A program made the translations under genes and the position numbers. A DNA stretch of 64,000 bases, from NCBI RefSeq assembly GCF_027497195.1, contig NZ_CP114905.1:4847001-4911000 (forward strand). The letters are read 5' to 3'. Source of the stretch: Streptomyces sp. WMMC500. Its GTDB lineage: Bacteria; Actinomycetota; Actinomycetes; Streptomycetales; Streptomycetaceae. The notes below the pieces were generated by a model. That model searched no databases. It was given only the letters and a program-made list of their open reading frames with translations, and had not been told where the DNA came from. How positions within the stretch are numbered: position 1 is the first letter of the stretch; each line of letters begins with the position of its first letter. Below, piece by piece: positions 44,773-52,919 of this stretch.

Positions 44773-46119
44773 ATGCCGGAAGCCGGCATCGACCAGATCC
44801 CCGGCCCGCCCGCGGGCGGCGACGGCCTCAAGGCGATCGCGGCGGCGGGAGGGCTGCACAACTACCAGCTCAGGCTGCACGCCGAGTTCGGGCCGGTGGT
44901 CCGCTTCCCCCTGCCGGGTGCGGACGTGGCGGTGTCGGTCGCCGATCCGGTGCTGCTGGAGGCCACCGCGCAGATCAACAAGCGGCCGGAGAAGCTGTTC
45001 GCGTTCCTGGAACCCCTCCAGGAGTCGGGCAACGTGCAGACGCTCCCGGCCGACGAGCACGTGCCGTGGCGCCGGGTGATGCTGAACGTGCTGGCCGGAC
45101 GGCCCTCGCACGAGGCGCACTTCGCGCAGTTCACCGCGCTGACGGCGGCGATGGCCGACCGGTGGGCGGAGAACGCCGCGCGGGGCCCCGTCGAGCTGCA
45201 GAAGGATCTCAGCGAGCTGTCGCTGCGGATGGTCTGCGAGTACGCGCTGGGCAGCGGCCTGGGGTCCGAGGAGGCCGCGGGGCGGGTCGTGTCGGCGTTC
45301 GAGGACGTACTCACCGACTACCTGGCGAAGCTGTACCAGGTGGACGTGGGCGGCACGGAGGAGGAGCGCCGCACCCGCTCCGAGGAGGCCCTGACCTATC
45401 TGCGCGCGACCGTCGACGAGGTGCTCGCCGCCCACCGCGCGCGCGGCGCCACCGAGCAGGCCGACCGGAGCGACCTGATCGCGGCCCTGGTCAGGGCCGG
45501 CGAATCGCCGGCGCGGATACGCGACACGGTGCTGATGACCATGATGGCGGCCCACCACACCACCGGTGTCGCCATCTCCTGGACGCTCTACCTGCTGTCC
45601 CGGCACCCGGAGGTGGCCGCACGGGCCACCGAGGAGCTCGACCGGGTGCTCGGCGACCGCGACGCCCCCGACTACGGCGACCTCAGGCCGCTGGCGTACC
45701 TGGACATGGCGCTCCGCGAGGCCATGCGGCTGTACCCGCCGGGGCCGTACGGCGCCCGGGAGGCCACGGAGGACGTCGAGCTCGGCGCGTACCGCGTTCC
45801 CGCGGGGACGACCATCTTCTATCCCTTCTGGGCCGTGCACATGAACCCCGACCACTGGCCGGATCCGGAGGTGTTCGACCCGGACCGCTTCACCCCGGAG
45901 GCGTCCGCCGGGCGGCACCGGTTCGCGTACATCCCGTTCGGGCTCGGGCCCCGGAGCTGCGAGGGCTCCACTCTGGCGATGGTCGAGGCGAAACTCGTCC
46001 TGGCGATGCTGCTGAAGCGGTTCCGGTTCGCGATGGCGCCCGGCCAGACGGTCACGCCCGTCGAACGCTTCGTCCTGTGGGCCGCCGAGGACATCCGCAT
46101 GGACCTCACCCCCCGGTGA
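44773..46119 (+). CDS. cytochrome P450
   Basis: A 448-aa P450. The haem ligand is C396 in FGLGPRSCEG, the E316-x-x-R319 pair is in ALREAMR, and the I-helix is AAHHTTG (259-265). The usual acidic residue before the conserved Thr is His262. That feature is also seen in CYP51 (GHHTS), and the protein may belong near that clan. No ferredoxin or ferredoxin reductase gene is adjacent, so electron partners act in trans. ATG44773 is preceded by GAGGGAG. The substrate is unknown. Confidence 0.93.
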   Translation: MPEAGIDQIPGPPAGGDGLKAIAAAGGLHNYQLRLHAEFGPVVRFPLPGADVAVSVADPVLLEATAQINKRPEKLFAFLEPLQESGNVQTLPADEHVPWRRVMLNVLAGRPSHEAHFAQFTALTAAMADRWAENAARGPVELQKDLSELSLRMVCEYALGSGLGSEEAAGRVVSAFEDVLTDYLAKLYQVDVGGTEEERRTRSEEALTYLRATVDEVLAAHRARGATEQADRSDLIAALVRAGESPARIRDTVLMTMMAAHHTTGVAISWTLYLLSRHPEVAARATEELDRVLGDRDAPDYGDLRPLAYLDMALREAMRLYPPGPYGAREATEDVELGAYRVPAGTTIFYPFWAVHMNPDHWPDPEVFDPDRFTPEASAGRHRFAYIPFGLGPRSCEGSTLAMVEAKLVLAMLLKRFRFAMAPGQTVTPVERFVLWAAEDIRMDLTPR

Positions 46120-46264
46120 CCCGCGCGGGGCCCCAGGTCCCCGCAGATCCGCGAGACCCCGGGCCCCGACCGCCGTCCCCACCGGCGGCGGGCCGATCCC
46201 CAGACCAGAACTGCGACCAAGGGGCCCGCCGCTGGCTCAACTGACGGGAGGTGCTCTCCAGCTG

Positions 46265-46924
46265 CTACTTTCTCCCCGGCGTCCACTTCATACCGAGTCG
46301 ATACGCGCGGGAGATCATGTCCTGCACGCCCCGTCCCTCCTGCGGGGTGAACCACCTCACCTCGCGTCCCACGACGAGTTCGTTGCCCTGGCGCTTGATC
46401 AGGGCGATCGCGCACGCGTGCGCGCCCGGCGGGCATTCGTCCAGATGTATCTCGAAGCGGTCGCCGCGGTCAGAGACGAGGGTCACCACCGCGTCCAGGC
46501 CGCGGAAGTCCCGGGGACCGTCATAGATGTAGACGAAGAGCAACAGCTTCGAGAACTCCTCCTGGTGGTCCAGGTTGATCACGAGGTTTTCGCCGGCAGC
46601 CCGCGCACCGGTCCGGTCGTCCGCGTCCAGTGCGACGTAGGGGAACTGATCCACCGCGCCGAAGGCGTTGCCGAGCGCCTGCACCACCGTCTTGCTGCCG
46701 TCACGACACCTGATCATGCAGCCGAGATCGAGGTCCACGTCCGCCGTCGTGGCTGCACGGATTGCGGCCCGCGCCCTGCGGAAGCGGCCACGTGCCTCCC
46801 GGGCGGCCTGCTCCGCGGCCAGCCGGGGTGCGACCCAGTTCAGGCCGACTCGGATCAGTCCCGTGGTGACGCCGTGCTTGTCCAGGGAGATGGTGGGAGA
46901 TGTCTTGGTCAGGACCACTGTCAT
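46265..46924 (-). CDS. TerD-family protein
   Basis: A 219-aa protein of the TerD/tellurium-resistance calcium-binding family. Family features are DVDLDLGCMIRCRDGSKTVVQALG, FPYVALDADDRTG and GENLVINLDHQEEFSKLLLFVYIYDG. An N-terminal ~60-residue extension precedes the domain. Acidic loops should bind Ca2+. ATG46924 has GAGAGG upstream. TerD-like proteins act in stress and envelope responses; no ter operon partners are nearby. Confidence 0.88.
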   Translation of the reverse strand: MTVVLTKTSPTISLDKHGVTTGLIRVGLNWVAPRLAAEQAAREARGRFRRARAAIRAATTADVDLDLGCMIRCRDGSKTVVQALGNAFGAVDQFPYVALDADDRTGARAAGENLVINLDHQEEFSKLLLFVYIYDGPRDFRGLDAVVTLVSDRGDRFEIHLDECPPGAHACAIALIKRQGNELVVGREVRWFTPQEGRGVQDMISRAYRLGMKWTPGRK

Positions 46925-47497
46925 ATCTATGGCGCCTCTCTGAATGAACGGAGGCCGACACGTGGGGTTTGCCGACTCGGCCAGGGGCACTCGACCGCAT
47001 GCTGCGCACCGATGCCCGCTTGCTCCCGACGTGCTAGAGAGTGGCACGAGCTTCGTTCGCGAGGCGTTGGCTCTTGGGTCGCTCGCCGGGGACGTTCGGC
47101 CTCTTGCAAGAGGACGGTCGGCAGGGTGGCCCACGGTCTGGGAGGTCAGTCGGAGGCCAGACGCCGATCAGTCGGCCCTGGAGCCCGGCGTAGCCCGGCC
47201 GCGTCCGCGTCGCCCACTTTGCGTACATCCGGCGTCGCTAGCAGATCCGGCTACCAACGTGATCACCGCGGTGGCGCGGGGCGAATGAGCCAGCCGGGAC
47301 AGCCGCCGCACGTCGTGAGCTCTCTCCCGGCGTCCCCATCACGGGTCCATGGCCTGCATCGGTCATGGGCGTGACTCCTCTACGCAACGGGAGAGTCGGC
47401 GGCGGGGGGCCGGAAGGCGGCTGGGGGTGGTGGCGCGGCGTAGACTTGACGGCCGATATCGGCTTCGTCACTCCGTGGGGATTCTGGAGGTGGAGGG
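46925..47497. other. intergenic region between TerD and PadR genes
   Basis: This 573-bp region has no convincing gene on either strand. The short open frames seen have no recognisable motifs and poor codon bias. Only the PadR operator palindrome at 47452-47463 stands out. It may contain a decayed gene or untranslated RNA, but nothing supports either. Confidence 0.4.
47452..47463. promoter_or_regulatory. PadR-type operator upstream of padR
   Basis: The perfect 12-bp palindrome GCCGATATCGGC lies 34 bp before the padR start and just after a TTGACG -35-like element (47446-47451). The same core CCGATATCGG recurs in front of the divergently placed permease gene. Confidence 0.65.
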
Positions 47498-47803
47498 ATG
47501 CGGGAGTTCCAGCGGGGGGCGGTGCGGCTGCACATCCTCCACCACGCGGCCGAGGAGGAGATCCACGGCGCGTGGATGACCCAGGAACTGGCCTCCCACG
47601 GCTACCAGATCAGCCCCGGCACCCTCTATCCGACGCTCCACCGCCTGGAGGCGGACGGGCTGCTGGTCTCCGAGCAGCGGGTGGTCGACGGTCGCACCCG
47701 GCGGGTGTACCGGGCCACGGAGGCGGGCAGGCAGGCGCTGGCCGAGGACCGCAGGGCCCTGGCGGAGCTGGCCCGCGAAGTCCTCGGCGACGACCCCGCC
47801 TGA
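47498..47803 (+). CDS. PadR-family transcriptional regulator
   Basis: A 101-aa PadR winged helix: AVRLHILHHAAEEEIHGAWMTQELASHGYQISPGTLYPTLHRLEADGLLVSEQRVVDGRTRRVYRAT. The C-terminal dimerisation helix is short. ATG47498 follows GGAGGTGGAGGG. It is convergent with the APC permease gene, and both promoters carry CCGATATCGG, so it probably regulates itself and the permease. Confidence 0.92.
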   Translation: MREFQRGAVRLHILHHAAEEEIHGAWMTQELASHGYQISPGTLYPTLHRLEADGLLVSEQRVVDGRTRRVYRATEAGRQALAEDRRALAELAREVLGDDPA

Positions 47804-47843
47804 CGGGCGGCGCTCCCTCAGCCGAGCTGCCCGTGCGGACCGA

Positions 47844-49202
47844 TCACGGCGTGGGGACACGGCGGGCGGGGGGCGTCGGCCCGGCGTCGTCGGAGGGCGG
47901 CGTCTGTCCCCGGTCATCCCCTCCGCCGGGGGGCCGCCGTGCCCCCGTCCCGCGCCGGACCGCGTAGAGCGCGGCGCCGGCGGCCAGCACCGCCGCCCCC
48001 CAGACCACCGAGGTCAGCGGCAGGGCGAAGGCCAGGGTCAGGCAGCCGGCCAGGCCGACGACCGGGATCACCCGGGGCGGACGGCCCTCGGCCCGTGTCA
48101 GCGACCAGGCCGAGGCGTTCGCGACGGCGTAGTAGACGAGCACGCCGAAGGACGAGAAGCCGATCGCGCCGCGTACGTCCAGGGTCGCGGCGAGCACCGC
48201 CACCACCGCACCCACCGCCAGTTCCGCGCGGTGCGGCACCTGGAAGCGGGGGTGGACGGCGGCCAGTGCGTGCGGCAGGTGCCGGTCACGGGCCATGGCC
48301 AGCGTCGTACGGGAGACACCGAGGATCAGCGCCAGCAGCGAGCCCAGCGCGGCGACGGCCGCACCGGCCCATACCACCGGCGCCAGCCCGTCGACGCCCG
48401 CGGCCCGTACCGCATCCGACAGCGGCGCGGAGGCGTCCGCCAGGTGCTGCGCGCCCAGCACGGTCAGGACGCCGACGGCCACGAGGGCGTAGACGACGAG
48501 CGTGATGCCGAGCGCGATCGGGATCGCCCGCGGAATGGTGCGGGCCGGGTCGCGTACCTCCTCGCCGAGGGTGGCGATGCGCGCGTACCCGGCGAAGGCG
48601 AAGAACAGCAGCCCCGCCGCCTGCAGCACCCCGCCGAAGGACGCGTCGGCGCCGACGTCCAGCCGGGCCGTGTCCGTGTCTCCCGAGGTCAGGAGGGTCA
48701 CCATCACGGCGGCGAGGACGGCCAGCACCGTCGCCACGATGGCGCGCGTCAGCCACGCGGACTTCTGCACGCCCACGTAGTTGACGGCGGTCAGTGCCAC
48801 GACGGCGGCCACCGCCACGGCGTTCCGGTGATCCGGCCAGGCGTACGCGCCGACGGTGAGCGCCATGGCCGCGCAGGAAGCGGTCTTGCCGACCACGAAG
48901 GCCCACCCCGCGAGGTATCCCCAGAACTCGCCGAGCCGTTCGCGACCGTAGACGTAGGTGCCGCCCGAAGCGGGATAGCGCGCGGCCAGCCGGGCCGAGG
49001 ACGTGGCGTTGCAGTACGCCACGACCGCCGCCACGGCGAGCCCCAGCAGCAGCCCCGAACCCGCCGCGTCCGCCGCGGGGGCGAGGGAGGCGAAGATGCC
49101 CGCGCCGATCATCGCCCCCAGGCCGATCACCACGGAGTCCAGGACGCCCAGCCGGCGTTGCAGTTCGCCCCGGTCCGGGGCGGTGCCCGGCGTCGTGTCC
49201 AT
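47844..49202 (-). CDS. APC-superfamily amino-acid permease
   Basis: A 452-aa permease with about 12 TM helices. The start of TM1 is VVIGLGAMIGAGIFASLAPAADAAG, followed by YCNATSSARLAARYPASGGTYVYGRERLG and LLFFAFAGYARIATLGEEVRDPARTIPRAI. It imports or exchanges amino acids or polyamines. A Pro/Gly/Asp C-terminal tail of ~35 residues is disordered. ATG49202 follows AAGGAGGG. The PadR-type palindrome lies 30 bp upstream. Confidence 0.92.
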   Translation of the reverse strand: MDTTPGTAPDRGELQRRLGVLDSVVIGLGAMIGAGIFASLAPAADAAGSGLLLGLAVAAVVAYCNATSSARLAARYPASGGTYVYGRERLGEFWGYLAGWAFVVGKTASCAAMALTVGAYAWPDHRNAVAVAAVVALTAVNYVGVQKSAWLTRAIVATVLAVLAAVMVTLLTSGDTDTARLDVGADASFGGVLQAAGLLFFAFAGYARIATLGEEVRDPARTIPRAIPIALGITLVVYALVAVGVLTVLGAQHLADASAPLSDAVRAAGVDGLAPVVWAGAAVAALGSLLALILGVSRTTLAMARDRHLPHALAAVHPRFQVPHRAELAVGAVVAVLAATLDVRGAIGFSSFGVLVYYAVANASAWSLTRAEGRPPRVIPVVGLAGCLTLAFALPLTSVVWGAAVLAAGAALYAVRRGTGARRPPGGGDDRGQTPPSDDAGPTPPARRVPTP

Positions 49203-49231
49203 CGGCCCTCCTTCAGCGAATCGTAACGCTG

Positions 49232-49243
49232 TCCGATATCGGA
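49232..49243. promoter_or_regulatory. PadR-type operator upstream of permease
   Basis: The perfect 12-bp palindrome TCCGATATCGGA shares its 10-bp core with the padR-side site and lies 30 bp upstream of the permease start. Confidence 0.65.
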
Positions 49244-49360
49244 GAACGATACATGAAGGAGCGGTGGCGGGGGTGAGGCGATCTCGCTGCTGAAGGATCG
49301 TGCCTGACGGTCGGGTCGGGTGGACCGCGACGACGCCGCGGAGCGTGGATACCGGTGCGC

Positions 49361-49774
49361 TCAGCCGGTCTTGGTCGGGGCGATGCCGGCGATGAGGTCC
49401 TCGACGCGGGTGCGGATCTCGTCGCGGATGGGACGTACGGCGGCGACGCCCTGGCCGGCGGGGTCGGCGAGCGTCCAGTCGAGGTAGGTCTTGCCGGGGA
49501 AGACGGGGCAGGCGTCGCCGCAGCCCATGGTAATGACGACGTCGGACGCCTGCACGGCGTCGACGGTGAGGACCTTGGGCTGCTCGTGGGCGATGTCGAC
49601 GCCGACCTCGCGCATGGCCTCCACGACGGCGGGGTTGACGGTGTCGGCGGGGGCGGAGCCGGCGGAGCGGACGTCGACGCGGTCGCCGGCGAGGTGGGTG
49701 AGCCAGGCGGCGGCCATCTGGGAGCGGCCGGCGTTGTGGACGCAGACGAACAGGACGGAGGGCTTGTCGGACAT
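49361..49774 (-). CDS. arsC: arsenate reductase (LMW phosphatase-type)
   Basis: A 137-aa ArsC of the low-molecular-weight protein tyrosine phosphatase fold. The P-loop is C11VHNAGRS; redox Cys C85 and C89 lie in GCGDACPVFPG. The catalytic acid DPAG follows at D104-type position. Thiol-coupled reduction of arsenate to arsenite feeds the ACR3 pump. It is divergent from the arsR-ACR3 pair, across an operator. Confidence 0.94.
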   Translation of the reverse strand: MSDKPSVLFVCVHNAGRSQMAAAWLTHLAGDRVDVRSAGSAPADTVNPAVVEAMREVGVDIAHEQPKVLTVDAVQASDVVITMGCGDACPVFPGKTYLDWTLADPAGQGVAAVRPIRDEIRTRVEDLIAGIAPTKTG

Positions 49775-49817
49775 CGCGGGCTCGTCTCTCTTGTCTGGCG
49801 GCGACAGGGTGGGGTGG

Positions 49818-49835
49818 CATCAGTTCCGCCTGATG
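49818..49835. promoter_or_regulatory. ArsR operator between arsC and arsR
   Basis: CATCAG-N6-CTGATG is a perfect inverted repeat located between divergent arsC and arsR, 16 bp upstream of the arsR ATG. It probably controls both directions. Confidence 0.6.
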
Positions 49836-49850
49836 TGACAATATCAGCCC

Positions 49851-50162
49851 ATGCTGACGTCAGTCGATACTGAAGTGATCCGCGCTCTGGCGGATCCGCT
49901 GCGGTTGCGGATCGTGGAGTTGCTGGCCGAGGAGACGCTGTGCACCACGCACCTGGTGGAGGAGACCGGCGCCCGGCAGACGAACCTGTCCAACCACCTG
50001 CGGGTGCTGCGCGAGGCCGGGGTGGTGGAGACCGAGCCGTGCGGGCGCTTCACGTACTACAAGTTGCGCCCGGCCGTCCTGGAGGCACTGGCGGGCTCGT
50101 TCACCGAACTGGCCGCGACCGCCCGCGCCACCGTCGAGTCCGACCGCAAGCGAGCCTGCTGA
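49851..50162 (+). CDS. arsR: ArsR-family regulator of ACR3 operon
   Basis: A 103-aa ArsR: IRALADPLRLRIVELLAEETLCTTHLVEETGARQTNLSNHLRVLREAGVVETEPCGRFTYYKL. Cys residues in LCTTH and EPCGR are candidate As(III) ligands, differing from the classic ELCVCDL. ATG49851 lacks a clear ribosome site and has AT-rich CAATAT 8-13 nt upstream, suggesting a leaderless transcript. The ACR3 gene starts 1 bp after its stop. Confidence 0.9.
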   Translation: MLTSVDTEVIRALADPLRLRIVELLAEETLCTTHLVEETGARQTNLSNHLRVLREAGVVETEPCGRFTYYKLRPAVLEALAGSFTELAATARATVESDRKRAC

Positions 50163-50163
50163 G

Positions 50164-51273
50164 ATGGCAGCCCCCACCATCGGCCCCAAACCCAGTGCAG
50201 AGGCGTCCGTGGTCGGGAAGCTGTCGACGCTCGACCGCTTCCTGGCCGTGTGGATCCTGCTGGCCATGGCCGCCGGGCTCGGACTGGGCCGGGCGGTGCC
50301 CGGGCTGGACGACGCGCTGGCGAAGGTCGAGACCGGCGGCATCTCGCTGCCCATCGCCCTCGGGCTGCTGATCATGATGTACCCGGTCCTGGCCAAGGTC
50401 CGCTACGACCGCCTGGACGCCGTCACCGGCGACCGGCGGCTGATGGCCGCGTCCCTGGCGGTCAACTGGCTCGTCGGACCGGCGGTGATGTTCGCCCTCG
50501 CCTGGATCTTCCTGCCCGACCTGCCCGAGTACCGCACCGGCCTGATCATCGTCGGACTCGCCCGCTGTATCGCCATGGTCATCATCTGGAACGACCTCGC
50601 CTGCGGCGACCGCGAGGCCGCCGCCGTCCTGGTCGCGCTCAACTCCGTCTTCCAGGTCCTGGCCTTCGGCCTCCTCGGCTGGTTCTACCTCGACCTCCTC
50701 CCCGGCTGGCTCGGCCTCGGCGAGGACGAGCACCTGGACATCTCCGCCTGGAAGATCGCCGCCAACGTCGCCGTCTTCCTCGGCGTCCCGCTGCTCGCCG
50801 GCTTCCTCACCCGCCGCCTCGGCGAACGCCGGCTCGGCCGGGCGGACTACGAGGCGCGGTTCCTGCCCCGTATCGGCCCGTGGGCGCTGTACGGGCTGCT
50901 CTTCACGATCGTGCTCCTCTTCGCCCTCCAGGGCGAGACGATCACCTCGCAGCCGCTGGACGTCGCCCGGATCGCCCTGCCGCTGCTGGTGTACTTCGCG
51001 CTCATGTGGTTCGGCACCTTCGCCCTCGGCAAGGCCCTCGGCCTGGCCTACGACCGCACCGCCACCCTGGCCTTCACGGCCGCCGGGAACAACTTCGAAC
51101 TCGCCATCGCGGTCGCCATCGCCACCTTCGGCGTCACCTCCGGACAGGCCCTCGCCGGCGTCGTCGGCCCCCTCATCGAAGTCCCGGTCCTCGTCGCGCT
51201 CGTGTACGTCTCCCTGGCCTGGCGCCGGAAGTTCACCCCCGCGGCGGCCGTCGGGCGCTCCGCACCGACGTGA
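50164..51273 (+). CDS. arsB: ACR3-family arsenite efflux transporter
   Basis: A 369-aa ACR3 pump with ten TM segments. Family motifs are ALGLLIMMYPVLAKVRYD, GLARCIAMVIIWNDLACGD (with the essential Cys in ARC) and FTAAGNNFELAIAVAIATFG. It expels As(III) made by ArsC. Cotranscribed with arsR. Confidence 0.95.
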   Translation: MAAPTIGPKPSAEASVVGKLSTLDRFLAVWILLAMAAGLGLGRAVPGLDDALAKVETGGISLPIALGLLIMMYPVLAKVRYDRLDAVTGDRRLMAASLAVNWLVGPAVMFALAWIFLPDLPEYRTGLIIVGLARCIAMVIIWNDLACGDREAAAVLVALNSVFQVLAFGLLGWFYLDLLPGWLGLGEDEHLDISAWKIAANVAVFLGVPLLAGFLTRRLGERRLGRADYEARFLPRIGPWALYGLLFTIVLLFALQGETITSQPLDVARIALPLLVYFALMWFGTFALGKALGLAYDRTATLAFTAAGNNFELAIAVAIATFGVTSGQALAGVVGPLIEVPVLVALVYVSLAWRRKFTPAAAVGRSAPT

Positions 51274-51322
51274 CTCGCAGGCGGGGTGGGTTCGTTCGCG
51301 CCCGGGGCCGGAGGCGGGCGGG

Positions 51323-51697
51323 TCAGGAGCCGGAGGGGTGCAGGGTCTGGCCCATGGCGGCGACGACCGACGGCTCGACGCGGTAGAAGACCCACGTGCC
51401 GCGGCGCTCGGAGGTGAGCAGCCCCGCCTCCTTCAGCTTCTTCAGGTGGTGGCTCACGGTGGGCTGCGAGACGCCGACGTCGGAGATGTCGCACACGCAC
51501 GCCTCGCCGCCCTCGTGCGAGGCGACCAGGGAGAACAGCCGCAGGCGCACCGGGTCGGACAGCGCCTTGAACATGGCGGCGGTCCGCACCGCTTCCTCGG
51601 CCGTCAGGGGCCGCTCGGTCAGCGGCGGACAGCACGGGGCCACCGCCGCGGGGGCGTCGGGCTCCAGCACCGGCAGCGCGGTCTTGGTGTTCGACAT
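51323..51697 (-). CDS. arsR: second ArsR-family regulator
   Basis: A 124-aa ArsR with the classic As(III)-site pattern EACVCDIS (about 70-77), SQPTVSHHLKKLKEAGLLTSERRGTWVFYRV. An N-terminal PCCPP pair adds two more Cys. It lies 25 bp after the flavoprotein gene on the same strand, with a copy of the shared operator overlapping its start codon. No ribosome site is visible, so translation may be leaderless or coupled. Confidence 0.9.
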   Translation of the reverse strand: MSNTKTALPVLEPDAPAAVAPCCPPLTERPLTAEEAVRTAAMFKALSDPVRLRLFSLVASHEGGEACVCDISDVGVSQPTVSHHLKKLKEAGLLTSERRGTWVFYRVEPSVVAAMGQTLHPSGS

Positions 51698-51728
51698 ACG
51701 TCTATGTTCACACAGGTCGAATCATGTG
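51691..51728. promoter_or_regulatory. ars operator copy A (arsR2 start region)
   Basis: This 38-bp stretch agrees at 28 positions with 52812-52849. Shared cores are TCGAC, CTATGTT and TCGAATCA in the same order and spacing. It covers the start codon of the second arsR gene. It is probably an ArsR-binding site allowing separate control of arsR2. Confidence 0.65.
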
Positions 51729-52795
51729 AGCCCGACCGCGGCCGGGGCCCCGCCGGCGTAGGCGGCCAGCGGGCCCGTGACGTGCGCGGCGTCGCTGCCG
51801 ACGCCGCGCAGGGTGTTGGAGGCGAAGGAGCGCTGGAACTCCAGCCCCAGGTACACGAGGCCGGGGTGGGTGAGTGACAGCCCACCGGAGTGCAGCGGGA
51901 GTCCCTGCTCGTCGAGGGCGCCCAGGCCGGCCAGGAAGCCGACGTTCGGCAGGTAGCCGGTCGCCAGCAGCACCGCGTCCACCGGCTCGCGGCCGCCGTC
52001 GGGCCAGACGACGTCCGTGCCGTCCAGCGCGGTGAACATCGGCCGGCGCACCAGCCGGCCGGTGTCCAGAGCCCGGCGGTAGTCGCCCGCGTCGTTGACC
52101 AGCCGGCCGGGCACCACGGCCGCCAGCCAGGCAGGCGGCAGCAGGTCGAAGCCGCTGGTCACCGACCAGTGGTGGACGTCCCGGCCGCGGGAGCGGCGCG
52201 GCAGGAACGCCACCGGCGCGCGCGTGGCGAGGGTGACCGCGGCGGCGGTGCCGGTCAGCTCGTATCCGATCTGCACGGCCGAGTTCCCGCCGCCGACGAC
52301 GACCACCCGCTTGTCCGCGTACGGATCGGGGTTGCGGTAGTCGGCCACGTGCAGCAGCTCGCCCCCGAAGCCGTCCGCGCCGGGCAGGACGGGAAGCGCC
52401 GGGCGGGAGCCCGCGGCCACCACCAGACCGGCGGCGCTCAACTCGGCGCCCGCCCCGGTGCGTACGACGAAGCCGGGCCCGTCGGCGGCCACCGCCTCGA
52501 CCCGGGTGCGGGTGCGGATGTCGGCGTCCAGGCCGACGGCGTAGCGCTCAAGGTAGGCGACGACCTCGTCGCGGTGCGGGTAGCGCTCCGGGTCCCCGGG
52601 GAAGTCAAGACCGGGCAGCGCGCTGTGGCGGGCGGGCGAGAAGAGCGTGAGGCTGTCGTAGTAGCCCGGCCAGGATCCGGCCGGGCGGTCGGAGGCTTCC
52701 AGCACCACCGGCGTCAGCCCGCGCCGGCGCAGTTCGTACGCGGCGGCCAGCCCGGACTGGCCCGCTCCGATCACCACGACGTCGCACTTCTCCAC
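51722..52795 (-). CDS. ArsO-like flavin-dependent monooxygenase
   Basis: A 357-aa flavoprotein with FAD motif VIGAGQSGLAAAYEL, NADPH motif VVGGGNSAVQIGYEL and the fingerprint FLPRRSRGRDVHHW. ATG-equivalent GTG52795 follows AGGGG. ArsO-like proteins occur in actinobacterial ars operons with no proven reaction; arsenite or organoarsenical oxidation is inference. It heads a two-gene unit with arsR2. Confidence 0.85.
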   Translation of the reverse strand: MEKCDVVVIGAGQSGLAAAYELRRRGLTPVVLEASDRPAGSWPGYYDSLTLFSPARHSALPGLDFPGDPERYPHRDEVVAYLERYAVGLDADIRTRTRVEAVAADGPGFVVRTGAGAELSAAGLVVAAGSRPALPVLPGADGFGGELLHVADYRNPDPYADKRVVVVGGGNSAVQIGYELTGTAAAVTLATRAPVAFLPRRSRGRDVHHWSVTSGFDLLPPAWLAAVVPGRLVNDAGDYRRALDTGRLVRRPMFTALDGTDVVWPDGGREPVDAVLLATGYLPNVGFLAGLGALDEQGLPLHSGGLSLTHPGLVYLGLEFQRSFASNTLRGVGSDAAHVTGPLAAYAGGAPAAVGLT

Positions 52796-52811
52796 GATGA
52801 CCCCTACTGAT

Positions 52812-52849
52812 TCGACGTATGCCTATGTTGACGCTCATCGAATCAGATG
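52812..52849. promoter_or_regulatory. ars operator copy B (between divergent flavoproteins)
   Basis: Second copy of the 38-bp operator, 17 bp upstream of the ArsO-like start and 71 bp upstream of the divergent flavoprotein. It also contains an 8-bp inverted repeat, TGATTCGA (52808-52815) and TCGAATCA (52838-52845), 22 bp apart. Confidence 0.65.
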
Positions 52850-52919
52850 CCATGCTGGCCCCGCAAGCATCGATGAGGATCGAAACAGGCCGCCGCACAG
52901 GAACCGAGGACGTACCGAC

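Noticed and set aside
46925..47497. Short open frames of 60-115 codons as small genes
   Set aside because: No ribosome sites, motifs or expected codon bias; several overlap on both strands.
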